The translations under genes and the position numbers were made by a program. DNA of 64,000 bases, taken from Prorocentrum cordatum. Lineage: Eukaryota > Sar > Dinophyceae > Prorocentrales > Prorocentraceae. The stretch spans positions 1 through 64,000 of the forward strand of contig CAUYUJ010019273.1 in NCBI GenBank assembly GCA_963575745.1. Reading direction: 5' to 3'. The notes under the pieces were generated by a model. The model saw nothing but the letters and a program-made list of their open reading frames with translations, had not been told where the DNA came from and searched no databases. How positions within the stretch are numbered: position 1 is the first letter of the stretch; the number at the start of each line of letters is the position of its first letter. This document shows positions 10,270 through 19,859 of this stretch, one piece after another.

Positions 10270-10908
10270 ATGTCGGCGGGGCCACCGAAGCGTCGCAAGA
10301 CAGACGCCGAAGCACTGATTGAGTTACACAGAGGCCCATATGTATCAGAGCGGAGTCTTACATACATTCTCAAGTACGTACGAGATAATGGTATACCAGG
10401 TAACATTTCGCGTTATGCGCAGTGCAGCGCAAGGCAGAAATTAATCGGTGCCGAATCGAACCAGTACGGTGACGTGCTTGTCGGCATTGATATGCCATTG
10501 AACAGCGGTAAGAGCTTCAAGAACTGGGCGTGCGCCCCTGGCCCGTACTTGTACTCGACGGCGAAACGGAGTAAGGGGTTCAGAGATCTGTTGCGCCGCC
10601 AGCTCGCCAAGCACCCGTGCTCCCTAGCATCCCCATGGCGCATCTGCTTATATTTCGACGGTACCTCACCGCGTGACCCGTTGGCCAAGGGCAAAGACCA
10701 CCGAGGGGTGGATGCTGTATACTGGTCGTTTCTAGAGTTCGATGAGTTCTTGCAGGACGAAGACGCATGGCTCGTGCTCAGCACCGCTCGGGTTTCCAAA
10801 GTGAGGGACATGCCTGGAGGGATCGGGCAGTCGGTTGCAATGACGTGCAACGAGCTCATGTTCAATACGCCTGGCGGGGTGAACTTTCGTACGACTGGAG
10901 ATATCTTG

Positions 10909-10939
<31 letters not shown>

Positions 10940-10989
10940 TTTTTTTTTTTTTTTTTTTTTTTTTTGTTTTTTTTTTTTTTTTTTTTTTT

Positions 10990-11058
<69 letters not shown>

Positions 11059-12516
11059 CTTGGACGTGTCAGAAGCAGGGGATGCCACAAGGCTCGCGAC
11101 TATAATCGCGAGGTTGGGCTGCATTGTGGGCGACGAAGAAGCCCTCCGTGAATTCCACATGAACAAAGGGCACGCGGGCACCAAACCGTGTGCCATCTGC
11201 AGGAACGTGCTCAACCAGAAGTTCGACTATGCGTCGCACGACACGTCTGGTACATTTATATCGGACGCATGCCTCGACAGAAGCAAACGCGTCGTCAACG
11301 CAGACGCGCAGATCGTTGCTATCTTGGAAAGGCTACGCCCCGACTGGGAGAGGCACGACCGCGGTGAGATTAGCGACAACACGTGGAAGGAGATCACGCA
11401 GCTAAAGGGTTGGAACTTTCATCCGACGCACGTTGCCTTGGACGCCAACCTCGCCTACGGTGTCATGACGCTCCTCTGCTTCGATTGGATGCACATCTAT
11501 AGCGTCAATGGCATCGTAGCTAAAGAAGTGAAAGCTTTCACTGAGAACAAGGCGGTTTGCAAACTCTGCAGCGCCGAAGATCTCAACGACTATCTTTCAA
11601 ACTGGACATGGCCCCACAAGTTTCACGCCGCCAATGCCGTGTTCGCACAGGGCGAACTACAAGCAAACGCATCGCAAGAGCTGTCTATGATTCCCGTGCT
11701 GGCGCACTTCATCAGGCAAGTCATTGCCAAGCTGCCTGATGCAGGCACCATCTCGGGTCATATTGCAAGTTACTTGCACTGTGCGATGCCATTGATATGG
11801 TTATTCTCTCGTCCAGGGGCCTCGCGACTGCACGTGAGCTGGATGTCGCCGTGATGAAGCATTTGGAGCTACACACGCGCACATACGGGACTAAATATTG
11901 GGTTTACAAACACCATATGGCAACTCATCTTGCCGACATGTACTTCAAATTCGGACCCTTGAACAGCTTCGTCCACGAGCGGAAGCACAAAGTTTGCAAG
12001 AAGTTTGCAAAGGACCATCTGTGCATGAGGACCCCCGAGAAGTCATTGATGATGCAGCTCACGGCGCAGCACAGTTACGACATGGAGCACTTCAACATCT
12101 CAACGACGCTGGTCGACCCCGTAGCCGCCACCAAGAAGCTCATGGGCGTCTTGAAGGAGTTGCGCCCGCAAACGCAATCGGCATCATCGAGCCTCACGGC
12201 GTGGACCAAGTACGGGCCGATCCATAGAGGAGACATATGCTTGCTGGGACGTGCTGCAGGACATGCAGCCGTGCAGGTCTGGTTCCATGTAGATTGTGAC
12301 ACAGAGACTGCGCCCTCAGGGCCTCTATGCTTAGTCTTGGAATTGCAGACTCGGCGCGTGCACAGCGCAGATTACTATTCTAGGTACTCCATAGACGAAG
12401 ATAATAATCCCGTGCTCATTCCTTTGGACTCGCTGAGGCACCCTGTGATTAACAGGCGTCTCGGCGATGCAACCACTTGCATTTGGCCAGTTGAGTATCG
12501 CAAATTGGAATGCTGA
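10270..12516 (+). pseudogene. CACTA/TNP2-like transposase remnant
   Basis: The start MSAGPPKRRKTDAEALIELH follows the spliced leader relic. Three pieces in two frames make one protein of roughly 700 residues. They are 10270-10908, then after a poly-T tract 11056 to about 11790, then after a one-base shift (YLHC into DAIDMVILSSRG) to the stop at 12516. Candidate catalytic and binding features are LYFDGTSPRDP (Asp), KGHAGTKPCAICRN (zinc-binding CxxC after a Gly-rich turn), FDWMHIYSVNG (Asp-x-Met-His, as in TNP2-type transposases) and FVHERKHKVCKKFA. Assignment to CACTA/TNP2-like elements rests on these motifs and their order; I could not test it by alignment. No terminal inverted repeats were found around it, so it may be a retroposed transposase mRNA. 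Confidence 0.5.
10909..11055. repeat. 147-bp poly-T tract interrupting the transposase gene
   Basis: Almost pure T, broken only by AAAAA at 10935-10939, a G and an A. It splits a coding region whose two sides are in different frames. It may be an inserted poly-A tail in antisense orientation, a homopolymer-rich intron or an assembly artefact. Confidence 0.85.
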
Positions 12517-12519
12517 CGC

Positions 12520-12735
12520 GTTTACGATGTAGAAGTATACATCTTCACATCAATGAATACATCTTCAAAACATCCCGCAAGAAACACAACATCGAAATTG
12601 AAACAACATTGAACGCCCCAAAATCAAGTATATGTTAGCCGAAAAACTATCATGTTATCCGAAATAAATCAACATGCTAACTTTTATAAATGAGTTATAA
12701 CTAAATTATAACTCCGCCTAACAGTTACTAACTTC
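12520..12735. other. AT-rich 3' flank of the transposase remnant
   Basis: About 200 bp far richer in A/T than its surroundings, with short repeats such as ACATCTTCA and TATAACT. It contains no ORF. It may be the 3' UTR or an element end; no inverted repeat partner was seen at the 5' side. Confidence 0.4.
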
Positions 12736-12749
12736 AAATGCCTTCAGGC

Positions 12750-13330
12750 AGAGGAGCCCAGAGCGGCCTCCGGCACCGTTTCCGGACAGATCCGGTGGAT
12801 CCGCTGGATCCGGTGACGAATCCCGAACCGGCGCCCTCGCTTGAGACATCCTCACAAAACCGACCCCGGGGGAGGTGCCCAGAGGAGCCCAGAGCGGCCT
12901 CCGGCACCGTTTCCGGACAGATCCGCTGGATCCGGTGAATCCGCCGACGAATCCCAAACCGGCGCCCTCGCTTGAGACATCCTCACAAAACCGGCCCCGG
13001 GGGAGGTGCCCAGAGGAGCCCAGAGCGGCCTCCGGCACCGATTCCGGACAGATCCGCCGACGAATCCCAAACCGGCGCCCTCGCTTGAGACATCCTCACA
13101 AAACCGGCCCCGGGGGAGGTGCCCAGAGGAGCCCAGAGCGGCCTCCGGCACCGTTTCCGACAAATCCGGTGGATCCGGTGACGAATCCCAAACCGGCGCC
13201 CTCGCTTGAGACATCCTCACAAAACCGGCCCCGGGGGAGGTGCCCAGAGGAGCCCAGAGCGGCCTCCGGCACCGTTTCCGGACAGATCCGGACAGATCCG
13301 GTGGATCCGCGCCCCGGGGGAGGTGCCCAG
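12750..13330. repeat. 131-bp satellite, block 1
   Basis: About 4.5 copies of a unit of up to 131 bp. Each contains CCAGAGGAGCCCAGAGCGGC, TTTCCGGACAGATCCG with variable GGATCC-rich repeats, GACGAATCCCAAACCGGCG and CGCTTGAGACATCCTCACAA. Unit length varies because the GATCCGSTG segment repeats a different number of times. The last part matches the recurring CTGAGACATCCTC motif found elsewhere in the window. ORFs across it are repeat by-products. Confidence 0.9.
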
Positions 13331-13585
13331 AGGAGGAATGAGGAGGAGGAGGAGGAGGAGGAGGAGGAAGAGGAGGAGGAGGAGGAGGAGGAGGAGGAGG
13401 AGGAGAAGATGATGGAGCTGTGGGGTGGAGGAGGACAGACGGAGGCAAGAGAAAAATGGAGGAGGAGGAGGAGGAGGAGGAGGAGGAGGAGGAGGAACCT
13501 CATCCTCACCCTCGCCAACAGGCGCACGCACCTTCTTCTATATACAGAAACTTCCGATCAACCGCAGAGCGGCCGGCTAGTCTAT
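13331..13585. repeat. (GGA)n tract with flank shared with 18115-18410
   Basis: GGA triplet runs are followed by a unique ~85-bp segment (CCTCGCCAACAGGCGCACGC through CCGCAGAGCGGCCGGCTAG). The same satellite end, GGA tract and segment recur at 18060-18408, so the whole edge was duplicated. Confidence 0.8.
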
Positions 13586-13894
13586 ATGACGCAAGTGGTA
13601 TCGCTCCCCCCCGGTTCAGGGGCGGCCTACTTTCAATGTTCTCTCTCGCACACACACACCAGTAACCAAATTGAGCCCCCAGAGTTTTGGGCCCGTCTCC
13701 GGTCCTTTGGGTGACCATTTCAGTTCCGAGATGGGTGACGACGGCCGTGGACGGCCCCAAGTTGGCGCCAAGAAAGCTCCCAAGATGCCCGATATCTGCT
13801 AAGGACGGCAGAAGATCGCCCAAGACCAAAATCAGCCTGGCGAAGGACCTAATCATATGCAGCGGTGAGTACCGCAGTTAGGGGTATCGTCTTC

Positions 13895-14590
13895 GGTGGA
13901 GTTTCCTATGGGCCACGAAACGCTGCACTGGGTGGGAGAGACGCATGCTACCTTTGCCACTGGGGCCTTCGGTGGATCTCCCTATGGGCCACGAAAAGTT
14001 GTACTGGGTCGTGGAGACGCATGCAAAGTTTGCCACCGAGGCCTTCGGTGGAGATCCCTATGGGCCACGAAATGCTATTCTGGGTGGGGGAACCGCATGT
14101 GGACTTTGCCATTGTGGCCTTCGGTGGAGCTACCTGTGGGGCCACGAAACGCTGTACTGGGTGTGGAATCGCACGTGGACGCTGCCATTGAAGCCTTCGG
14201 TGGAGCTCCCTTCGGGGCCACACAACGTTGTACTGGGTTGGGGAGACGCATGCGGACGGTTCCACTGGGCCTTCGGTGGAGCTCCCTATGGGGCCACGAA
14301 ACGCTGTGTTGTGTTGGGGGGTGGAGCCCCCTATGGGGCTACGAAGCGCTGTATTGGGCGGGGGGAGACGCATCATTCGGGCGGTAGCGCTGTGACCTTA
14401 AAGGCAGCTCCCTCTGGGGCCACGAAACGCTGTACTAGTTGTGGGGCACGCATGCGGGCGGTAGCACTGGGGCCGTTGGTGGGGCTCCCGATGGGGCCAC
14501 GACAAGCTTTGTTGGGCGGGGGGACGCATGCAAGCGGTAGCACTGGGGTGGAGCTCCCTATGATGCCACGAAGCGCTGTATTGATGCGGA
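13895..14590. repeat. ~75-bp tandem repeat array
   Basis: About nine degenerate copies of a unit near 75 bp, with TTCGGTGGAGCTCCCTATGG, GCCACGAAACGCTGTACTGG and GAGACGCATGC. Two copies are shortened. The 408-residue ORF across it is a repeat product and shows no domain. Confidence 0.85.
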
Positions 14591-15090
14591 GAGCAGAGGC
14601 AGGGATGGGAGGAGGGAGGAGCGGGAGGAGGAGGAGGAGGACGAGAGGAGAGGAGAGGAGAGGAGAAGAGAAGAGAGGAGAGGAGACGCGAGGCGCCGTC
14701 TCTTCAAAACGAGGACCCAACACCACAGGATGGCTGGGAAATGCGGATGTCCGCAAGGCTTCTGCCAGATTTGGGCGTCCCCGTTGTCTCGGGCTCTTGA
14801 GGCCCACGCCGGACTGCCCCGGGGCTACAAGAGCTACAAGAGAGCCCCCGAGAGAGAGCCCAACCGCGCGGCCGCCCTCTCCTCTCTCCGGGTCTCTTGC
14901 GCGCAGGACAATTTGCCCAGTGGTGCCCCCGGTTGGCCACACGCTGGTGCGGATCGCCTCCGCCTCCCCGCCGACGAAAAACGTACTTATGTTCAGTGGA
15001 TTTGTGTCGGGTCATCTTTGGCACTTCTCGTGGCATAGTGGTGGGGCCCTGGGTGTTGGGCGGCTGATGATACGGGTTGACTGCCGAGTA
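14591..15090. other. Spacer without recognised gene
   Basis: It begins with a GGA/GAGAGGA purine tract (14610-14690). The rest shows no ORF with recognisable content. Confidence 0.4.
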
Positions 15091-15091
15091 G

Positions 15092-15113
15092 TCCGCAGCT
15101 GCGCTGGCTCCAT
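15092..15113 (+). other. Possible heavily decayed spliced leader
   Basis: TCCG-AGC and CTGGCTC fall in spliced-leader spacing, but only 14 of 22 positions match. It is mentioned because it sits 8 bp upstream of the ATG of a single-exon gene. It could be chance. Confidence 0.25.
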
Positions 15114-15121
15114 ACGAAGCG

Positions 15122-16598
15122 ATGAAAGAAGTCGCGTTATCGGAGGTCGGAAGTCACAACACGGCTGGTGACTTCTGGACAGTGATACATGGCGCCGTTT
15201 ACGACATGTCCCGTTTTGCGCCATTTCATCCTGGCGGCCCGATTATCATGTTGGCTGCAGGGACTGACTGCACAGTGATGTTCGAGCAGTACCATCTGCG
15301 CAGCCAGGCAGCCTTAGACAAAGTCGCAGGCTGCAAGGTCGCCGCTCTCAAGGGCAAGTCTCCCGCCATGGGCCCCATGTTCATTGAGCTCCAACGTCGC
15401 GTTGCAGAAAGACTGAGCGGAGAACCAAAGCGGCCTCGCAGCGTGCAAGTTTTGTTCCTTTTGGATGTGATAGCAGCTGTGCTTGCGCTGTGCTGGTCAG
15501 TCCGTGCAAGTGCTACCACACCGACTTGGCAACTTCTTTCAGCTCCACTCGCCATTCAGCTCCTGTTATTGCGACTATTCGGACAGGCGCATGCCCTCGG
15601 CCACATGCAGATCTGGCCCGCACCGACTGACATTTTGGCGACGCTTGCTGACAGCGATTGGGAGTCCTGGCATCGGCCTGGCGACGGTCCCGGAGTCCAG
15701 CGAAAACCCGCGCAAGATGCTGAACGAAGCGCACGTTGCGGCGCAGTTCGAGTTCCCAGATGGGCGTGGACCGTGCGAGCACCAGTCCGTTCACCACGTT
15801 CGCGGTGCCGAGCTTGAGCACGACCAGTGCTACAAGGTCTGTTCAATGGGCGGGCTGTTGAGGATCGGCGGGCGCCAGACCTACCTGACGGTGAACACAT
15901 TCCAGCGTTTTCGATGGTACCGGATTTTGGCTGGCGTGTTTTCGGATTGCATGTTGCCTGCCGTGGCCGTCATCGAGCGCGTCGCCTTTCTCTCGCACTC
16001 TTGGGTACCGCAAGCCCATTGGGTCGAGATCGGGGTTTGCACGTTGGGGATTCTCGCGTCATGCGCGTTTCTCAGGGCATCCTTGCTGCTGTTCGCGAAA
16101 GGCATGGGAGGAGTGTGCTGCTTCGCATGCGCGCAGTTTCTCAAGCAGCACCTTGTTGCATCCAATGCCGAGCTTTTTTTCGCACAGCACGTGTGGGACC
16201 GCGAAGTTGGCGAAGAAGAGGTGAACCAAGATTGGGGCAAGCACAACGCTGAGACGTCGGTGTCTCTGAGGGGCATGGAGAGCCATCCCGCGTGCTGGGG
16301 AATGCCGTGGATGGCAGGAGCCAATCCGTCAACTCTGACGTATCATCTCGAACACACGTTGTTCCCTGGCGTGGCCTATGCGAACTTGCCCAAGATCGCA
16401 AGGATCGTGGAGACCACTTGCGCCGAGTTCGGCGTCGGGTGCGACGTGCTGGTCGGCGGATCCCAGTTGCGTCGGAGATGGACGACTAAGCTCACCCACT
16501 ACGCCACTGATCAGACGAAGGCTGTGGGCATTTCGAGTATTGTAGACGCTGCTCGAGAGTTGTTTCAATTTGTGTTTTACCTGCTCACAGGCAGGTGA
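15122..16598 (+). pseudogene. Cytochrome b5-fused front-end fatty acid desaturase, frameshifted
   Basis: The start (MKEVALSEVGSHN) leads into a cytochrome b5 domain with the haem-binding HPGG motif (FAPFHPGGPIIMLAAGTD, about residues 35-52). Hydrophobic segments follow, with a first histidine box, GQAHALGH. Near 15660-15700 the frame shifts by one. The second frame holds the HQSVHH box (second histidine box type), hydrophobic segments (e.g. IGVCTLGILASCAFL) and the third box, YHLEHTLFPG, followed by LPKIARIVETTCAEFGV. The full length would be about 490 residues, typical for b5-fused front-end desaturases, which introduce double bases... i.e. double bonds near the carboxyl end of fatty acids at the ER membrane. 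The third box has Tyr-His where Glu/Gln-His-His is usual, and the first box region is short, so activity is doubtful. The frameshift may be real or a sequencing error. It is flanked by repeats on both sides. Confidence 0.75.
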
Positions 16599-16809
16599 CA
16601 GAAGTCGCGTCTGGCGAATTCAGTGTCATCGCTGGCGTCGCTCAATCTACTTGGTGTTGTTTGCTCTACCTTGTTGTGTTTTGTATGTCCCATACGCTGC
16701 GTCTATGTACCCTCTGGCCTGCTCCTTCCCTTCTTTCAAACAGTGCCTTGGCGGTGCGAGCATCTAATTTGAGGGAGTTTCTGTGGAACTACCGTCATCC
16801 TCACCCCCG

Positions 16810-18112
16810 GCGCGGGGGGCACAGGGGCCCAGAGCGGCCTCCGGCACCGTTTCCGGACGGATCCGGTGGATCCGGTGGATCCGCCGACGAATCCCAAACC
16901 GGCGCCCTCGCTTGAGACATCCTCACAAAACCGGCCCCGGGGGAGGTGCCCAGAGGAGCCCAGAGCGGCCTCCGGCACCGTTTCCGGACAGATCCGGTGG
17001 ATCCGCTGGATCCGGTGGATCCGCCGACGAATCCCAAACCGGCGCCCTCGCTTGAGACATCCTCACAAAACCGGCCCCGGGGGAGGTGCCCAGAGGAGCC
17101 CAGAGCGGCCTCCGGCACCGTTTCCGGACAGATCCGCTGGATCCGGTGGATCCGCCGACGAATCCCAAACCGGCGCCTCGCTTGAGACATCCTCACAAAA
17201 CCGGCCCCGGGGGAGGTGCCCAGAGGAGCCCAGAGCGGCCTCCGGCACCGTTTCCGGACAGATCCGCTGGATCCGGTGGATCCGCCGACGAATCCCAAAC
17301 CAGCGCCCTCGCTTGAGACATCCTCACAAAACCGGCCCCGGGAGAGGTGCCCAGAGGAGCCCAGAGCGGCCTCCGGCACCGTTACCGGACAGATCCGCTG
17401 GATCCGGTGGATCCGCCGACGAATCCCAAACCGGCGCCCTCGCTTGAGACAACCTCACAAAACCGGCCCCGGGGGAGGCGCCCAGAGGAGCCCAGAGCGG
17501 CCTCCGGCACCGTTTCCGGACAGATCCGCTGGATCCGGTGGATCCGCCGACGAATCCCAAACTGGCGCCCTCGCTTGAGACATCCTCGCAAAACCGGCCC
17601 CGGGGGAGGTGCCCAGAGGAGCCCAGAGCGGCCTCCGGCACCGTTTCCGGACAGATCCGCTGGATCCGGTGGATCCGCCGACGAATCCCAAACCGGCGCC
17701 CTCGCTTGAGACATCCTCACAAAACCGGTCCCGGGGGAGGTGCCCAGAGGAGCCCAGAGCGGCCTCCGGCACCGTTTCCGGACAGATCCGGTGGATCCGC
17801 TGGATCCGCTGGATCCGGTGACGAATCCCACACCGGCGCCCTCGCTTGAGACATCCTCACAAAACCGGCCCCGGGGGAGGTGCCCAGAGGAGCCCAGAGC
17901 GGCCTCCGGCACCGTTTCCGGACAGATCCGCTGGATCCGCTGGATCCGCTGGATCCGGTGACGAATCCCAAACCGGCGCCCTCGCTGAGACATCCTCACA
18001 AAACCGGCCCCGGGGGAGGTGCCCAGAGGAGCCCAGAGCGGCCTCCGGCACCGTTTCCGGACAGATCCGGACAGATCCGGTGGATCCGCGCCCCGGGGGA
18101 GGTGCCCAGAGG
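16810..18112. repeat. 131-bp satellite, block 2
   Basis: About ten copies of the same unit as at 12750-13330, often with period 131. It ends with the same terminal sequence (a doubled GGACAGATCC, then GGATCCGCGCCCCGGGGGAG). Each copy contains CGCTTGAGACATCCTCACAA. Copies are almost identical, so amplification is recent. Confidence 0.92.
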
Positions 18113-18114
18113 AG

Positions 18115-18770
18115 GAATGAGGATGAGGAGGAGGAGGAGGAGGAGGAGGAGGAGGAGGAGGAGGAGAAGAGGAGGAGAGGAGGATGAGGCGGACGAGGAC
18201 GAGGAGAGAGGAGGAGGAGGAGGAAAAGATGATGGAGCTGTGGGGTGAGGAGGAAGCAGACGAGGTCAAGAAAGATGGAGAGGAGAGGAGGAGGAGGACA
18301 GGAGGAGGAGGAGGAGGAGGAGGAACCCCATCCTCACCCTCGCCAACAGGCGCACGCACCTTCTTCTATATACAGAAACTCCCGATCAACCGCAGAGCGG
18401 CCGGCTAGTACCCTCATATATACTCCTTATCTTCACCTCTCCTGCGCCTGGCCGTTTGGGCTCAGGTATTGGGACGGATCGATCATACCCTTGATCGTGC
18501 AGGAGGGAAAGACATCCATCTATCCCTCCTTCCCTCTACCAACGGATCAGGGTCTCTGTACCCTTGTACTACAACCCCATACACAGGAGGAGGAGGAGGA
18601 GGAGGAGGAGGAGGAGGAGGAGAAGGAGGAATATGATGAGGAGGAGGAGGAGGAGGAGGAGGAGGAGGAAAAGGAGGAGGAGGAGGAGGGAGAGGGAGAG
18701 GGAAAAGGATGATGAGGAAACAGGAGGAGGGAGAGGAGGAGGAGGAGGAGGAGGAGGAGGAGGAGGAGGA
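18115..18770. repeat. (GGA)n tracts flanking the LINE
   Basis: Three GGA-rich purine runs (18119-18330, 18588-18700, 18720-18770) surround the ~85-bp segment shared with block 1. The last run continues on the far side of the LINE (24479 onward), so the LINE was inserted into it. Confidence 0.85.
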
Positions 18771-18792
18771 GCCGTAGCCATTTTGGCTCAAG
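18771..18792 (+). other. Intact dinoflagellate spliced leader
   Basis: GCCGTAGCCATTTTGGCTCA followed by AG: all 22 positions fit the dinoflagellate spliced-leader consensus, whose first base may be A, G or T. It is the best copy in the window and lies 119 bp upstream of the ORF1 start. Confidence 0.93.
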
Positions 18793-18911
18793 GGGCCTGC
18801 TCCTGAACTTCCCAACCTCGCTCAAGGGCGGCCACAGAGGGCCAGGTTGGGCGCGCGCCCCATCTCCAGCACGGCCCTTTGCAGTTGGCCTCCACTCGCC
18901 GTCCTTGCGCG

Positions 18912-19859
18912 ATGGCAGGGCAGTGGCGCTGGAATGCCAGCACATGGCGCTGGGAGAAGAAGGGCAAGCAGCAGCAGCAGAGCAGGGCGTACGTCGTCTG
19001 CGAAGCGTGTGCTCGCTGGAAGTGGACGGATCGCCTCAAGAAGGATCCGCTTTGCGTCTGTGGCCAGGTTCTTGGCCATGACCCTGCTGCTGCTCCTGAT
19101 ACCACACAACAGAAGTATACCATTGATGACTTCGTCAAGTTGCTCCAGGAACGGGGAGGTGAGTTTGCTCTCCCGACGGTTGCCAGCCGCATCAAGGAGA
19201 CCGTCACCGTCAACGCCGCCAACGGGCCCTCCCAGAAGTCCCTCAGCGAGTCCTTCAAGCTGCGTCAGGAAGCAGTGGAGAGGGCCTCGAAGCACAAGGA
19301 TGCTGCAGATGAACGCGTTCAGCATCTTCGTGAACAACTTGACGAAGCCGTCCAAGCTCAGACGGCTGCTGCCACGGCCCACGAAGAGGCCAAGGCAGCA
19401 GCAGCGGCCGCGGGCCGCGCCTATGCAGCCTACGTGGGTGAAGGAGGCCCAGGTGCTGCAGCAGATGATGACAAGTCGATGGCCAGCGAGGGCTCCAACC
19501 TCAGCGACCTCGACGACCTGGACGAGGGCGACTACGAGGTCATGCGCCAGGCCGCTCAGGCCAAGCCGAAGCTCCGGCGCCTGTTCGCCAAGGTCGAGGA
19601 GCGCGCCAGGAAGAAGGCTCGCCGCGGCGCCAGGGCAGGTAACGGCGAAACCGGTCCCGTCACGGCGCCAGGGCAGCCAGCCGGGGGCGGGGCCTTCTCG
19701 CCCGCCGCCTCAGGCGCCAGCGGGCATGCGGCCTGGCAGCCCATGGCGGCGGCTATGGCGGCGGAGGTCCACGCGAACGCGCGTGCAGCCGCCCACCAGG
19801 CCGAGGGTGCCCATGCAAGTGTCGCCCCGCAGGCAGGCCCAGGGACAACGGGGGGGTAG
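18912..19859 (+). CDS. LINE ORF1 (zinc-binding, coiled-coil)
   Basis: 315 residues starting MAGQWRWNASTWRWEKKG. Near residues 29-51, VCEACARWKWTDRLKKDPL followed by CVCG gives a Cys-x2-Cys...Cys-x-Cys zinc-ribbon-like pattern. Residues ~100-180 form a coiled coil (LREQLDEAVQAQ, EEAKAAAAAAGRAY). An acidic patch (SNLSDLDDLDEGDYE) and a basic patch (ARKKARRGARAG) follow, then a Gly/Ala-rich tail. In LINEs, ORF1 products bind the element RNA; here that role is inferred from position and composition. Upstream in-frame Met codons exist, but 18912 is the better start after the leader. The basic patch is followed by the shared 25-bp insert described separately. Confidence 0.8.
   Translation: MAGQWRWNASTWRWEKKGKQQQQSRAYVVCEACARWKWTDRLKKDPLCVCGQVLGHDPAAAPDTTQQKYTIDDFVKLLQERGGEFALPTVASRIKETVTVNAANGPSQKSLSESFKLRQEAVERASKHKDAADERVQHLREQLDEAVQAQTAAATAHEEAKAAAAAAGRAYAAYVGEGGPGAAADDDKSMASEGSNLSDLDDLDEGDYEVMRQAAQAKPKLRRLFAKVEERARKKARRGARAGNGETGPVTAPGQPAGGGAFSPAASGASGHAAWQPMAAAMAAEVHANARAAAHQAEGAHASVAPQAGPGTTGG
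19626..19676 (+). repeat. 25-bp insert flanked by 13-bp direct repeats (copy 1)
   Basis: GGCGCCAGGGCAG stands on both sides of a 25-bp segment starting GTAACGGCGAAACCGGTCCC. The same 25 bp occurs at 22865-22889 in ORF2 of the same element. The reading frame stays open through it. Confidence 0.8.

Noticed and set aside
12875-13714. Long ORFs with repeated ETSSQNRPRGRCPEE
   Set aside because: They are translations of the 131-bp satellite, open in several frames on both strands.
13945-15171. 408-residue ORF with GHETLYW-like repeats
   Set aside because: It follows the 75-bp tandem array and then runs into unrelated sequence; there is no domain and the unit is open in more than one frame.
18847-19812. 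Upstream extension of the LINE ORF2 frame
   Set aside because: It overlaps ORF1 completely and has low-complexity Arg/Ser/Pro content; the endonuclease begins only after 19850.
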